The notes under the pieces were generated by a model. That model was not told the origin of the DNA. It saw nothing but the letters and a program-made list of their open reading frames with translations, and made no database searches. DNA of 56,104 nt. Source: Chloroflexota bacterium. GTDB lineage: Bacteria > Chloroflexota > Anaerolineae > Promineifilales > Promineifilaceae. The translations under genes and the position numbers were made by a program. Every line of letters starts with the position of its first letter. Position 1 is the stretch's first letter. The stretch covers positions 1 through 56,104 of the forward strand of contig JAAEOP010000732.1 of assembly GCA_024223125.1 (NCBI GenBank), written 5' to 3'. Positions 9,325 to 18,310 of the stretch are shown piece after piece.

Positions 9325-11067
9325 TTATCCTTCTTCATTTTGGGCAGAGCCATTTGCCTGTTCCTCTGTGGCAACTTCCGCATCTTCCGTTTCAGTTACT
9401 GCTTCAGCGGCCGCTTTCTCATCTTCCGTTTCTGCCACCGCTTCTGCGGCCGCTTTCTCATCTTCCGTTTCTGCCACCGCTTCTGTGGCAACTTCCGTAT
9501 CTTCCGTTTCCGCCACCGCTTCTGTGGCAACTTCCGCATCTTCCGTTTCAGTTACTGCTTCAGCGGCCGCTTTCTCATCTTCCGTTTCCGCCACCGCTTC
9601 TGCAGCAACTTCTGCATCTTCCGTTTCAGTTACTGCTTCAGCGGCCGCTTTCTCATCTTCCGTTTCCGCCACCGCTTCTGTGGCAACTTCTGCATCTTCC
9701 GTTTCAGTTACTGCTTCAGCGGCCGCTTTCTCATCTTCCGTTTCCGCTTCTATGGCAACTTCCCCGTCTTTCGTTTCAGCTACTGCATTTTCTGAGACTT
9801 CTTCGCCGCCAGTAGCAGCTGTTGGTTCTTCACTTTCTAAATCTGATTCGGCCAGAGCAGATGTTTCTTCGTCACCTACCTTAGCTATTTCTTCTTCAAC
9901 TTCAACACTTGCCTCAACGGTAGCCTCTTTTTCTACCGTTTCTTCAGCTTGTTTTTGTGACATCCACTCAATTTGTTCTGAGGCGCTGACTGCACGTAAG
10001 CTCAACCCAATTCTCTGGCGATCTGGCTCAATGCTGACGATGCGTAAAAGGTGTGTTTCACCCTCATTCACAACATCGCTAGTTTTCTCTACCTGTCCAC
10101 GAGACAATTGCGAGACGTGCAGCAGCCCTTCAATGCCCGGTTCCAACTCGGCAAAAGCGCCATAATCTACAATTCGGGTGATATTACCTTCAACTAATTG
10201 ATTGATGTCATATCGTTCTTCGACAGTCGTCCACGGATTTGTCAGCAGTCGCTTGCGACTCAAACTAATTCGCTGATCAGAGCGGTCAATCTTTAGCACG
10301 TAAACTTCAATCTCATCGTTAACTTTTACAACTTCACGGGGATGATCAATCCGGTGCCAGGCCAGTTCGGAAATATGAACTAGGCCATCGGCTCCACCCA
10401 GATCAACGAAAATGCCAAAATCGCGTAAGCCACTAACCCGCCCAGTTAAAGAGTCACCCTCTTGTAGGCTGTTAATAAGTTCTTGTTTACGAATTTCTTC
10501 CCACTCTTTTTGAGCGTCACGTTGTGAGAAGACTAAACGTCGCCGTCGCCGGTCAACTTCAATGACTTTGAGAGGTAATTTCTGACCACGCAGTTTGGCT
10601 AATTTCTGCTGTCGCTGCCGGTCAGTGATGCCTCGGTGCAAGTCGCTGAGATGTGAAGCGGGAATGAAGCCTCGTAAACGGCCGAAAGGCACAATAGCCC
10701 CACCTTTGTTATAACCAATTACTTCACCTTCAAAAATTTCACCATTGTTAAGTAATGCTTCGGCATCAATCCAATCCTGATTTAGCTTAGCCAGGTGAAT
10801 TGAAACCATTAAGCTGTCAGGCGCTTCTGTACTGGTAACATAGACAGCAATGTCATCATTTACATGAAGAGCTTCACGTTCTTCATTGTCGAGTTTAGAC
10901 AAATCCGCAGAGGGCACAATGCCATCCCGCTTCAAGCCTAAATCTACTATTACACCCTGATTAGTAATAGCAACAATAACGCCTTGCCGTATATCCCCAA
11001 CTTGGGGTAATTCATAATCATGATTTTTAAGAAACTCTTCCATTAAACTGGTATCTTCATTGGTCAT
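9325..11067 (-). CDS. rpsA: 30S ribosomal protein S1-like protein with long acidic repeat tail
   Basis: 580 residues from ATG 11067. Four S1 RNA-binding domains cover about 23-92, 108-182, 203-271 and 288-358; the third shows [20 protein letters not shown]. From about 375 to the end the protein is Glu/Ala/Thr-rich and closes with ten 13-residue repeats ([13 protein letters not shown] or [13 protein letters not shown]). S1 proteins bind mRNA on the 30S subunit. The frame extends upstream to an ATG at 11133, but that ATG lies inside a terminator-like hairpin and has no Shine-Dalgarno, so I prefer 11067 (weak AGAGAA upstream). Followed directly by infA. Confidence 0.88.
   Translation of the reverse strand: MTNEDTSLMEEFLKNHDYELPQVGDIRQGVIVAITNQGVIVDLGLKRDGIVPSADLSKLDNEEREALHVNDDIAVYVTSTEAPDSLMVSIHLAKLNQDWIDAEALLNNGEIFEGEVIGYNKGGAIVPFGRLRGFIPASHLSDLHRGITDRQRQQKLAKLRGQKLPLKVIEVDRRRRRLVFSQRDAQKEWEEIRKQELINSLQEGDSLTGRVSGLRDFGIFVDLGGADGLVHISELAWHRIDHPREVVKVNDEIEVYVLKIDRSDQRISLSRKRLLTNPWTTVEERYDINQLVEGNITRIVDYGAFAELEPGIEGLLHVSQLSRGQVEKTSDVVNEGETHLLRIVSIEPDRQRIGLSLRAVSASEQIEWMSQKQAEETVEKEATVEASVEVEEEIAKVGDEETSALAESDLESEEPTAATGGEEVSENAVAETKDGEVAIEAETEDEKAAAEAVTETEDAEVATEAVAETEDEKAAAEAVTETEDAEVAAEAVAETEDEKAAAEAVTETEDAEVATEAVAETEDTEVATEAVAETEDEKAAAEAVAETEDEKAAAEAVTETEDAEVATEEQANGSAQNEEG
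9355..9744 (-). repeat. In-frame 39-bp tandem array (10 units) in the S1 tail
   Basis: Ten consecutive units of 39 bp, each encoding 13 residues that begin ETED. Two main unit types alternate (EKAAAEAVT and AEVATEAVA), which suggests expansion of a 78-bp double unit. Copy number could vary between strains. Confidence 0.9.
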
Positions 11068-11102
11068 ACTAATTAAGTTCTCTTTTATTGTTTTGAAATA
11101 AA

Positions 11103-11132
11103 TGAAAAACTCGACCGTCTCACGAGTTTTCA
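11103..11132 (-). other. Terminator-like hairpin in the S1 leader
   Basis: On the minus strand AAAACTCG (11130-11123), nine bases, CGAGTTTT (11113-11106), then TTCATT. The stem is A/U-flanked like an intrinsic terminator and sits 36 bases before the ATG at 11067. Possible attenuation or autoregulation of S1. Confidence 0.55.
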
Positions 11133-11331
11133 TGTGGGACTGACCGAGTCATTTTTAGTTTGAATATGTGCCGTTTACGAACCGTTGTCCAGGATTGAAC
11201 TCTTACCTAAGTTTGAGCGCCTCCTAGAATGCGTACTGGATAGTTAAATCTCATGAGTACACATCCTACAGGTTAATAATTGTAAAGCAACTATCCCAAA
11301 ATCTCTCAGCCAATAGTACCCAGCGTTGAGG

Positions 11332-11360
11332 ATTATAACGACACACCTATGGCTTGTCAA
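11332..11360 (-). promoter_or_regulatory. Consensus sigma70 promoter for the S1-infA unit
   Basis: Reading the minus strand: TTGACA (11360-11355), exactly 17 bases, TATAAT (11337-11332), a perfect match to consensus. Expected transcript start is near 11325, giving a ~258-base leader before ATG 11067. The leader (11068-11325) holds the hairpin above and no gene that I can see. Confidence 0.85.
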
Positions 11361-12014
11361 TTTATTCAAAACTGTTTTTTCTCAGAGTATAATGCACAAT
11401 CGTGGGGGATTATTGAGTTGCGGCCCACGATTGCTCAAACCTACCACCTCCATGCGAAAGGGTTCTCTAGCAGCTGTGCCGCCGCCCGAGCAAAAAAAGT
11501 ATCGTGTTGGGATGCTAATGGAAATATATGGCTCGGTGAAGTTGAACCCACTTTTGACTTAGGGCGACCTGTCCGTGGTTTTGTCCAACGGCGTTGCAAA
11601 AAAGGGCGATTTTTACACAATTACTTTGTCAGTACCATGAAATTACCTTCCAAGAAGCACTTTTTGACCTACTATTAATGATCGTGGTGGGGCTGAGACT
11701 GAACAATTCCGTGAAGATAAAGCGGATTAGCAATGGCAGTCAGACGCAAACGTTCCTTAATTGGGCAAATGGGTTACATTTTTCTGACTGATTTAGCCCA
11801 CAATTTGTTGGCCGACTTTAAGCGTCATGCTCTTCCGGGGTCACGATTTGAGGGATATGGTCTCAAACGAATCATCCGTGATTTGTTTTGTATGCCAGGT
11901 TTACTTGTTTTTGACAACCAAAAACTGGTTCGCATTGAGTTGCTAAGTCAAAAACAAAATACGCCTGACCTGTTGATTTGTTTGGAAAGGGACTATATTG
12001 AGCGATTTTTGTAA
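11349..12014 (+). pseudogene. Decayed transposase remnant
   Basis: Three overlapping short frames read like one transposase with frameshifts and stops. One encodes a segment around GRPVRGFVQRRCKKG. The middle carries NDRGGAETEQFREDKAD followed by a stop, resembling the DDE-family region around the conserved glutamate. The last, in another frame, encodes the C-terminal part with GYIFLTDLAHNLLADF. No terminal inverted repeats are visible and the first third is unrecognisable. I infer an old IS4-superfamily-like insertion; the exact family is not settled. Confidence 0.55.
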
Positions 12015-12139
12015 GTTGAAACCGCTTGTATTTGAAGGAAAAAGTTAAAACCCGCTGAATTTGTACAAACCTCCCCTCACCTAAATCCCCCAGATTGAGG
12101 TATAATTCAGCCAGATATAAGAGAAATTTGGAGGCGAAA

Positions 12140-12922
12140 ATGGCCGAAAACATGATTATTGAAAGCGACGAAACCGCCGACACCTTACATAACGACCTGT
12201 CACCTGACATTTCCCATATTGTAACGGAGGATGATACACCCGTGGATAACTTGGCTTCCGAAAAACAGATGCGCTTGCTTACCGAACCATTGTACACAGC
12301 CTGGAAAGGACCGGTAGCAGAACGGCCGTTTCTCGCCGCCGCCAATGTCGGTCTCTTTGCCTCAGTCCACCAACCCCCGCTTGTGCCAGACGTATTCCTC
12401 AGCCTGGATGTGACCGCGCCCGATAATTGGTGGGAAAAAGGAAAGCGGGCTTATTTCATCTGGGAATTTGGCAAAATGCCCGATATCGTCATCGAAATCG
12501 TCTCCAACCGCAAAGGGGGTGAAGCCGGCCGCAAAATGCAAGCCTACGCCCGCATAGGCATTCCCTACTACGTCATCTACGATCCACAGCAACAAATACA
12601 GCCCGAAGCGTTGCGAGCCTATGCCCTCACCCCGCGCCGCGAATATGAAGAAATTGCCTCCGACCTGTTCGTCGGCCTGGACCTGGGTCTGACTTTGTGG
12701 ACAGGCAGCTACGAAAAAAAGGAAGATACCTGGCTGCGTTGGCACGATGCCAACGGCGACATCATTCTCACCGGCGCTGAATTAGCGGCCGCCGAACGCC
12801 AACGCGCCGAAGCCGAACATAAACGCGCCGAAGCCGAACATAAACGCGCCGAAGCCGAACATAAACGCGCCGAACGCTTGGCCGCCCGCCTCCGCGAAGC
12901 AGGTATCAATCCAGATGTCTAA
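12140..12922 (+). CDS. Uma2-family (DUF820) putative endonuclease-fold protein
   Basis: 260 residues from ATG 12140, which has GGAGG 5 bases upstream; the longer frame from 12095 has none. The core has the PD-(D/E)XK-like pattern of the Uma2 family: VPDVFLSLDV, then DIVIEIVSNRKGGE and KMQAYARIGIPYYVIYDP. The C-terminal 50 residues form a charged coiled coil with three exact AEAEHKR heptads encoded by 21-bp tandem repeats (12803-12865). The family is greatly expanded in Cyanobacteria and Chloroflexota; its cellular role is not established. Confidence 0.85.
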   Translation: MAENMIIESDETADTLHNDLSPDISHIVTEDDTPVDNLASEKQMRLLTEPLYTAWKGPVAERPFLAAANVGLFASVHQPPLVPDVFLSLDVTAPDNWWEKGKRAYFIWEFGKMPDIVIEIVSNRKGGEAGRKMQAYARIGIPYYVIYDPQQQIQPEALRAYALTPRREYEEIASDLFVGLDLGLTLWTGSYEKKEDTWLRWHDANGDIILTGAELAAAERQRAEAEHKRAEAEHKRAEAEHKRAERLAARLREAGINPDV

Positions 12923-12957
12923 ATCCTGCCTGTAACTTACAACTCGCAACTCCCTCC

Positions 12958-13851
12958 ATGTTAAATTGTTCAATCGGCATAACCGCCTACAATGAAGAAG
13001 CCAACATCGGCCGTCTTTTGCAGCGCATATTGGATCAGCAGTTAGACACCGTAGCCATCACGGAAATCATTGTGGTCGCCAGCGGCTGCACAGACCGCAC
13101 AGAAGAGATTGTGCGTGATTTTACTGCCCGCGACGGCCGCATCCAACTCCTCACCCAACCCCAACGGGAAGGCAAAGCTTCCGCCATGAACCTGTTCATC
13201 CAAGAAGCGGCCGAAGACGTACTCGTTTTGTGCAGCGCCGATTTATTGCCAGAAATCACGGCCGTCGAACAACTCATCGCCCCCTTTTCCGATCCAGAAA
13301 TGGGCATGACCGGCTGCCATCCCGTCCCCGTCAACGACCCCGCCACTTTTATGGGTTTTGCCGTACACATGCAATGGAACCTGCACCATGAACTGAATAT
13401 GCAGGGCAGCTTTAAAGGGGGGGAGATGGTCGGTTTCCGGCGTGTATTTGTGCGTATTCCTTACCACACGGCCGTAGATGAAGCCAGCGTCGAACCCATT
13501 GTGCGCGGTCAGGGGTACAAAGTGCACTATTGCCCCGACGCTATCGTCGCCAACAAAGGTCCCGAAACAGTAGACGATTTTTTACGCCAGCGCCGCCGCA
13601 TCTATGCCGGCCATATGGCCCTGGAACAGTTGCTAGGCTACAAAGTCAGCACCATGTCCGGCCGCAAAATCATCCCCCTTTTATTCAAAAATATAGATTG
13701 GCGACCCAAACAATTTATGTTGACCTGGGCCGTCGTTGCGTTAGAAGTAGTCGGCCGTACACTCGGCCGCCGCGACTACAAAACCGGTGCCAAAAACCAC
13801 ACCATCTGGGAAATCGCCACCACGACAAAGGAGCTTGATGTGACAAGGTGA
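12958..13851 (+). CDS. Family 2 glycosyltransferase
   Basis: 297 residues. The GT-A fold starts at once with SIGITAYNEEANIGRLLQ. CSADLLPE is in the place of the metal-binding DXD region, and the C-terminal QRRRIYAGH resembles the QxxRW motif of processive GT2 enzymes. A weak hydrophobic stretch lies near 235-250. No convincing Shine-Dalgarno is seen before ATG 12958. It is followed by a radical SAM gene, so the pair may modify a sugar- or lipid-linked product; the substrate is unknown. The stop codon falls in a palindromic repeat. Confidence 0.85.
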   Translation: MLNCSIGITAYNEEANIGRLLQRILDQQLDTVAITEIIVVASGCTDRTEEIVRDFTARDGRIQLLTQPQREGKASAMNLFIQEAAEDVLVLCSADLLPEITAVEQLIAPFSDPEMGMTGCHPVPVNDPATFMGFAVHMQWNLHHELNMQGSFKGGEMVGFRRVFVRIPYHTAVDEASVEPIVRGQGYKVHYCPDAIVANKGPETVDDFLRQRRRIYAGHMALEQLLGYKVSTMSGRKIIPLLFKNIDWRPKQFMLTWAVVALEVVGRTLGRRDYKTGAKNHTIWEIATTTKELDVTR

Positions 13852-13889
13852 CAGGGTGAAAAAACATATCACCCCTTCACCCAGTCACC
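13847..13889. repeat. Palindromic repeat GGTGACAGGGTGAA
   Basis: GGTGACAGGGTGAA (13847-13860) faces TTCACCCAGTCACC (13876-13889), one mismatch. The TGA stop of the glycosyltransferase is the TGA of the left arm. Confidence 0.75.
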
Positions 13890-13893
13890 CCAT

Positions 13894-14982
13894 ATGAATT
13901 CCATGTTCGGCGTTCTCGCCCGAATCCCCTTATTCCAGGCTTATCGTCGTTTCGGTCGGCCGAAAATGCTGCCCCTCAACATCACCCTTTCCCCCTCGCC
14001 CAAATGCAATTCCCGCTGCCTCACCTGCAACATCTGGATGAAGCGGGAAAATGAACTGATATTAGAGGAGTGGGATAAGGTGTTGGCCTCCTTAGGCAAC
14101 GCCCCTTACTGGTTCACCATCAGCGGCGGCGAACCGCTTATGTTCCCTAAAATTGTGGAACTGGCAAAACTGGCTTATAAGCACGGCCGTCCCGGCATCA
14201 TCAACATCCCCACCAACGGCATCCTCAAAAGCGGCCCAGGCCGCGTCCGCGCCATTTTAGAAGCGTGCCCCGACAGCCAACTCATCATCAACCTCTCTTT
14301 AGACGGCATTGGCGAAAAACATGACTTCATTCGTGGCGTGGTCGGCAACTTTGAAAAGTTTGAAGAACGGTTAGAGCAATATCTCGATTTGCGGCGCGAA
14401 TTCCCCAACTTCATCGTCGGCATCCACTCCGTCGTCTCCACATTTAGCGTCGGTCATCTCAATAAATTAATCGCCTACGCCGACCACTCTGGTGTCGACC
14501 AATTCATCACCGAAATAGCCGAGCCACGCGTCGAGCTGGATACAGTCGGTCTACCCATCACCCCCAGCCCAGAGGAGTATGCGGCCGCCATTGACCAATT
14601 GATGACTTACGTCAATAGCAAATCATACAAAGGGGTTGCCAAAATCACAGAAGCGTTTCGGGTAGAATATTACAAGCTGGTCAAGTGCATCCTGGACGAG
14701 CAAAAGCAGGTAATTGGCTGTTATGCTGGTTGGGCCAGCGCCCAGATTTATGCCGATGGAACCGTCTGGCCCTGCTGTGTACGCGCCGACAATTTGGGTA
14801 ATCTACGCGATCACAACTACGATTTCAGGGCCATCTGGTTTGGCGAGAAAATACAAGAAGCACGCCGCAGCATCAAAGCCAAAGAATGTTACTGCCCCCT
14901 GGCCAACGCCGCCTACACCAACATGCTCATGGATGTACCTACCGTATCGCGGGTGGGCATTAAAGTTATAAAGCCAGATTAA
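13894..14982 (+). CDS. Radical SAM protein with SPASM-like C-terminal cluster region
   Basis: 362 residues. Cys38, Cys42 and Cys45 form the CxxxCxxC motif (KCNSRCLTCNIW) that binds the SAM-cleaving [4Fe-4S] cluster; GGEP at the end of the next strand is the SAM-contact motif (SGGEPLMFP). The C-terminal part has CYAGWASAQIYADGTVWPCC and a later CYCP, a cysteine set typical of SPASM/twitch domains that hold auxiliary clusters. Family members modify peptides, sugars or cofactors. Together with the upstream glycosyltransferase this could be a small modification pathway. The product is unknown. Confidence 0.88.
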   Translation: MNSMFGVLARIPLFQAYRRFGRPKMLPLNITLSPSPKCNSRCLTCNIWMKRENELILEEWDKVLASLGNAPYWFTISGGEPLMFPKIVELAKLAYKHGRPGIINIPTNGILKSGPGRVRAILEACPDSQLIINLSLDGIGEKHDFIRGVVGNFEKFEERLEQYLDLRREFPNFIVGIHSVVSTFSVGHLNKLIAYADHSGVDQFITEIAEPRVELDTVGLPITPSPEEYAAAIDQLMTYVNSKSYKGVAKITEAFRVEYYKLVKCILDEQKQVIGCYAGWASAQIYADGTVWPCCVRADNLGNLRDHNYDFRAIWFGEKIQEARRSIKAKECYCPLANAAYTNMLMDVPTVSRVGIKVIKPD

Positions 14983-15078
14983 ATCTTTAAGAATTCACGG
15001 AAACGTCATTCGTATGCCGTATTTTGTGTTCCGTCGTCTGTCAACAGTTATCGGTCATCGGATTACGGATAACCTCAT

Positions 15079-15106
15079 TTGACACCCCCCCCGCCAATGC
15101 TAAAAT
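15079..15106 (+). promoter_or_regulatory. Promoter of the yqeY-pgpH-ybeY-dgkA group
   Basis: TTGACA (15079-15084), 16 bases, TAAAAT (15101-15106), close to consensus. The transcript would start about 10 bases before ATG 15123, leaving the GGAGG at its very 5' end. Confidence 0.65.
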
Positions 15107-15122
15107 GTGACTGGAGGCAATT

Positions 15123-15566
15123 ATGAGTTTGAAAGAACAGTTAACGGCCGATCTGAAAACCGCCATGCGCGCCAAAGATAGTCAGAGACGAGACACCATC
15201 CGCTTGGTACAAGCAGCCATCAAACAAGTAGAGGTGGATAACCAAACAACACTCGATGATGCCGGCGTTCAGGTCGTTTTAGCCAAACAGGCCAAACAAC
15301 GCCGCGAAAGCATTGCTGATTTTGAAAAAGCTGGCCGCACTGATCTGATCGCTGAAGAAGCGGCCCAACTAACCATCATTGAAGCCTACCTGCCCCAAAT
15401 GATGAGCCGCGAAGAAGTAGAAGTCGTAGCCGCGGCCGCCATTACTGAATTGGGCGTTAGCGATGGAAAAAGTATGGGGCAAGTTATGGGTGTATTGATG
15501 CCCAAACTGAAAGGTAAAGCCGACGGCCGTATAGTCAATGAAGTTGTGCGCGGCCTGCTTAGTTAA
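15123..15566 (+). CDS. yqeY: GatB/YqeY domain protein
   Basis: 147 residues, full length for the YqeY family: MSLKEQLTADLKTAMRAKDS at the start, LPQMMSREEVE in the middle and GQVMGVLMPKLKGKADG near the end. The fold matches the tail domain of GatB, which contacts tRNA, but the function of the free-standing protein is not known. GGAGG lies 6 bases before the ATG. First gene of a group with pgpH, ybeY and dgkA. Confidence 0.93.
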   Translation: MSLKEQLTADLKTAMRAKDSQRRDTIRLVQAAIKQVEVDNQTTLDDAGVQVVLAKQAKQRRESIADFEKAGRTDLIAEEAAQLTIIEAYLPQMMSREEVEVVAAAAITELGVSDGKSMGQVMGVLMPKLKGKADGRIVNEVVRGLLS

Positions 15567-15569
15567 CAA

Positions 15570-15602
15570 AGGTGCGACGCACTTACAAAATGCGTCGCAC
15601 CT
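15570..15602. repeat. AGGTGC-type palindromic repeat, copy A
   Basis: AGGTGCGACGCA (15570-15581), nine-base loop, TGCGTCGCACCT (15591-15602): perfect 12-pair hairpin. Longer relatives occur at 27792 and 35066. Confidence 0.85.
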
Positions 15603-15613
15603 GTACAAAATAA

Positions 15614-17833
15614 ATGGATACAGCATCCCAAGAACCATCCCGTTGGCGTCGTTTTATCCAGAACTCTATGCTCTGGATATTTACGGGATGCCTCACTTTG
15701 GGTTTGACCCTCATCTTCTCCATCAACCTCTTAGCCCCGGCCAATGTGCGCGTAGAAGTCGGCCAACCCGCCCCCAATGATATTTTTGCCCCCCGTTCCC
15801 TGACATATGAAAGCGATGTGGTTTTACAGCAAGCCCAGGAAGATGCCCGCGCCTCTGTGCCAGAGCAATACAAACGCATTGAAGGGGATGTCGGCCGTTA
15901 TCAACTCAACCAGGTCGTCCGTATTTTCAACTTCATGGATGTTATTCGCGCCGACACACAAGCCTCCATAGAAGCCAAACTCTCCTACTTGCAAGCCATT
16001 GACGGATTGAATATTGAAGAAGAAATCAGCCTGGATTTGCTCAACATGAGCGCCGCCGATTACGAACGGGTACGCCAGGAATCGCTCCGTATTGTTGGCG
16101 ACCTGATGCGAAACGAAATCCGCGAAAACCAACTACGTGACTACCATCGCATTGCTCAACGAGAAGCCAGTCTGGATTTAACCCCCACCCAAGAACGAGT
16201 GGTCAAATTTGTAGCCCCCCGTTTTATTGTGGCCACGATGGAACCTGATCCCGAAGAAACAGCCCGACTGCGTGAAGAAGCAGCCACGACTGTCGAGCCA
16301 TTCCCAGTTACCGTTGCCAAAGACCAGCTTGTACTGCGCGGCGGGGACATTGTAAGCGAACGGGACATTGAAAAGTTGACCGAATTAGGTCTTTTACAGC
16401 GCCAGACAGATTGGCGGGTGGTGGCCAGCATTTTTATGCTCTCCTTACTCAGCAGCGTCCTCATGACCCTGTATTGGTACCGGTTTGAACAGACGCAGCG
16501 CTGGGACAACGGCCGTTACCTGACCATCCTCACCACACTCATCCTCATCTTCGCCCTTATCGCCCGCGTCACGCTGTCCAACCCCAATTTGCTCATCTAC
16601 CTGTTTCCCCTGGCCGCGCTCTCCCTACTGCTAACTGTCATTTTTGATCTACGGTTATCCATTTTCGTCACCGTCATTTTGGCCGCACTGGTTGGATTTA
16701 ATGCCCCAAATTCTATGGAAATCACTGCATATCTGGCATCGGGAAGTTTACTGGCTATTCTCACTTTACAAGACGAACAGCGTATCAATGCTTATTTTCG
16801 CGCCGGGTTGGCAGCCGCTATTGGCTATGTAGTCATCATTGTGGCCTTCCAATTTAGCCAACCTATAACAGACATTGTCTCCCTGTTAGAATTGTTGGCT
16901 TATGGATTGGGGAATGGGTTGCTTTCGGCCGCTTTAACATTGGTCGGCTTTTTCATTATGGGCAGTCTATTTGGCGTCACCACCACACTGCAATTACAGG
17001 AATTGGCCCGTTTTGACCATCCCCTGCTGCAAGAACTATTACGTAAAGCGCCCGGAACCTACCATCACAGCATTATGGTAGCAAACCTGGCCGAACAAGC
17101 GGCCGATCAAATTAAAGCCAACAGTACCCTTATCCGAGTCGGCGCTTTTTATCACGATATTGGCAAGATGAACCGGCCCGCCTTTTTTAGCGAAAACCAG
17201 GAAGGGATCAACCCGCATGATGCCCTGGACCCGTATACCAGCGCTCATATCATCATCAGCCATGTAACGGAGGGCTTGGAGTTGGCCCACAAATATAAGC
17301 TGCCCAATCGAATTAAGGATTTCATCGCCCAGCATCACGGCCGTCGCCTGGTCAAAGGTTTTTATTTCAAAGCATTAGAACAAGCCAGAGACAACAACGA
17401 AGTAGACAAAGAAAAATTTCGCTACCCCGGCCCCCGACCCCGTTCTCGTGAAGCAGGCATCGTCATGCTGGCTGATGCCACAGAGTCCGCATCCCGCGCC
17501 TTGCAGCCAAACACAGTCAAAGACATTGAGAAGCTGGTAAACACACTCATTGACGAGGACTTAACTGCCGGTCAATTGGACGAGTCCGGCCTGACATTAG
17601 GAGACATCAGCCTTATTCGTGCCTCGTTTATTAAGACCTTGAAAGGGCGCTTTCATGTGCGGGTACGGTATCCGGGCAATGAGGAATTGGGCATAAACAA
17701 CAGTGCAACTGTGCCTGCAGAAACAGAAGAAGCTACCCCCACTAATGGCAATCTGACAGAAACTGCCCCAGCCACACACACCCAATCGGCCGCAGAACTC
17801 AGTGTAGATGTAGCCGTAGATGAAGCAGGATAA
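15614..17833 (+). CDS. 7TM-HD family phosphohydrolase, PgpH-like c-di-AMP phosphodiesterase
   Basis: 739 residues with the full architecture of the family: a first membrane segment (~18-40), a large extracellular 7TMR-HDED domain (to ~265), a block of seven membrane helices (~270-470) and a cytoplasmic HD domain. The HD metal site shows YHHSIMVANLAEQAA, GAFYHDIGKM and IAQHHG. PgpH of Listeria hydrolyses c-di-AMP; the same role is inferred here. The order with ybeY and dgkA matches the yqfF-yqfG-dgkA order of Bacillus. The C-terminal 50 residues are Thr/Glu-rich and unstructured. Confidence 0.92.
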   Translation: MDTASQEPSRWRRFIQNSMLWIFTGCLTLGLTLIFSINLLAPANVRVEVGQPAPNDIFAPRSLTYESDVVLQQAQEDARASVPEQYKRIEGDVGRYQLNQVVRIFNFMDVIRADTQASIEAKLSYLQAIDGLNIEEEISLDLLNMSAADYERVRQESLRIVGDLMRNEIRENQLRDYHRIAQREASLDLTPTQERVVKFVAPRFIVATMEPDPEETARLREEAATTVEPFPVTVAKDQLVLRGGDIVSERDIEKLTELGLLQRQTDWRVVASIFMLSLLSSVLMTLYWYRFEQTQRWDNGRYLTILTTLILIFALIARVTLSNPNLLIYLFPLAALSLLLTVIFDLRLSIFVTVILAALVGFNAPNSMEITAYLASGSLLAILTLQDEQRINAYFRAGLAAAIGYVVIIVAFQFSQPITDIVSLLELLAYGLGNGLLSAALTLVGFFIMGSLFGVTTTLQLQELARFDHPLLQELLRKAPGTYHHSIMVANLAEQAADQIKANSTLIRVGAFYHDIGKMNRPAFFSENQEGINPHDALDPYTSAHIIISHVTEGLELAHKYKLPNRIKDFIAQHHGRRLVKGFYFKALEQARDNNEVDKEKFRYPGPRPRSREAGIVMLADATESASRALQPNTVKDIEKLVNTLIDEDLTAGQLDESGLTLGDISLIRASFIKTLKGRFHVRVRYPGNEELGINNSATVPAETEEATPTNGNLTETAPATHTQSAAELSVDVAVDEAG

Positions 17834-17838
17834 GTGAT

Positions 17839-18306
17839 ATGAACTCTTATACGATTGAAATTCAACAGAAAGTCAAGATCGTACAGTCAATTGTGACGGC
17901 GTTGCGGGTGGCAGTGAATGTAACATTACGTCATGAGAGGATGAAACTGCCGGCGGCCGTGACCATCCTCCTCACCGACGACGACCAACTTCAACAGCTC
18001 AATAAATCATTTCGCGGTATAGACGAACCCACTGATGTCCTTAGCTTCCCGCCTGAAGATCTGTCTGTTGACGTCGAAGAAGATGACCTCTATTTAGGCG
18101 ATATTGCCATTTCTGTCCCCACAGCCAAACGGCAGGCTAAATTGGGCGGGCATTCTCTCAAAGCAGAACTGCAACTGTTGGTTGTACATGGTACGCTGCA
18201 TCTGTTAGGGTACGATCATGAAGAAGCGGAAGATCAAAAATTGATGTGGTATGTGCAAAATTCCATCCTGGCCCAAATAGGAGCCGAAATCACCTCGCCG
18301 GAGTAA
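17839..18306 (+). CDS. ybeY: rRNA maturation endoribonuclease YbeY
   Basis: 155 residues. The zinc-binding motif HGTLHLLGYDH near residue 113 and the upstream DEPTDVLSFP are diagnostic. YbeY takes part in 16S rRNA 3' end maturation and ribosome quality control. It starts 5 bases after the pgpH-like gene and is followed 4 bases later by dgkA, so the three are surely one transcript. Confidence 0.96.
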   Translation: MNSYTIEIQQKVKIVQSIVTALRVAVNVTLRHERMKLPAAVTILLTDDDQLQQLNKSFRGIDEPTDVLSFPPEDLSVDVEEDDLYLGDIAISVPTAKRQAKLGGHSLKAELQLLVVHGTLHLLGYDHEEAEDQKLMWYVQNSILAQIGAEITSPE

Positions 18307-18310
18307 CCTC

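Noticed and set aside
9355..9744. Possible CRISPR-like array (regular 39-bp units)
   Set aside because: Units are contiguous with no unique spacers and keep the reading frame of the S1 gene.
9267..10165. Long plus-strand open frames rich in Ser/Phe/Leu repeats opposite the S1 tail
   Set aside because: They are antisense shadows of the 39-bp tandem array; all three plus frames stay open because of the repeat. There is no start signal or family match.
11175..11225. tRNA-like phrase GAGTTCAATCCTGG on the minus strand of the S1 leader
   Set aside because: No matching acceptor stem or anticodon arm could be formed within 75-90 bases.
15570..15602. Intrinsic terminator after yqeY
   Set aside because: The hairpin is perfect but no U-run follows, and relatives of it elsewhere mark it as a dispersed repeat.
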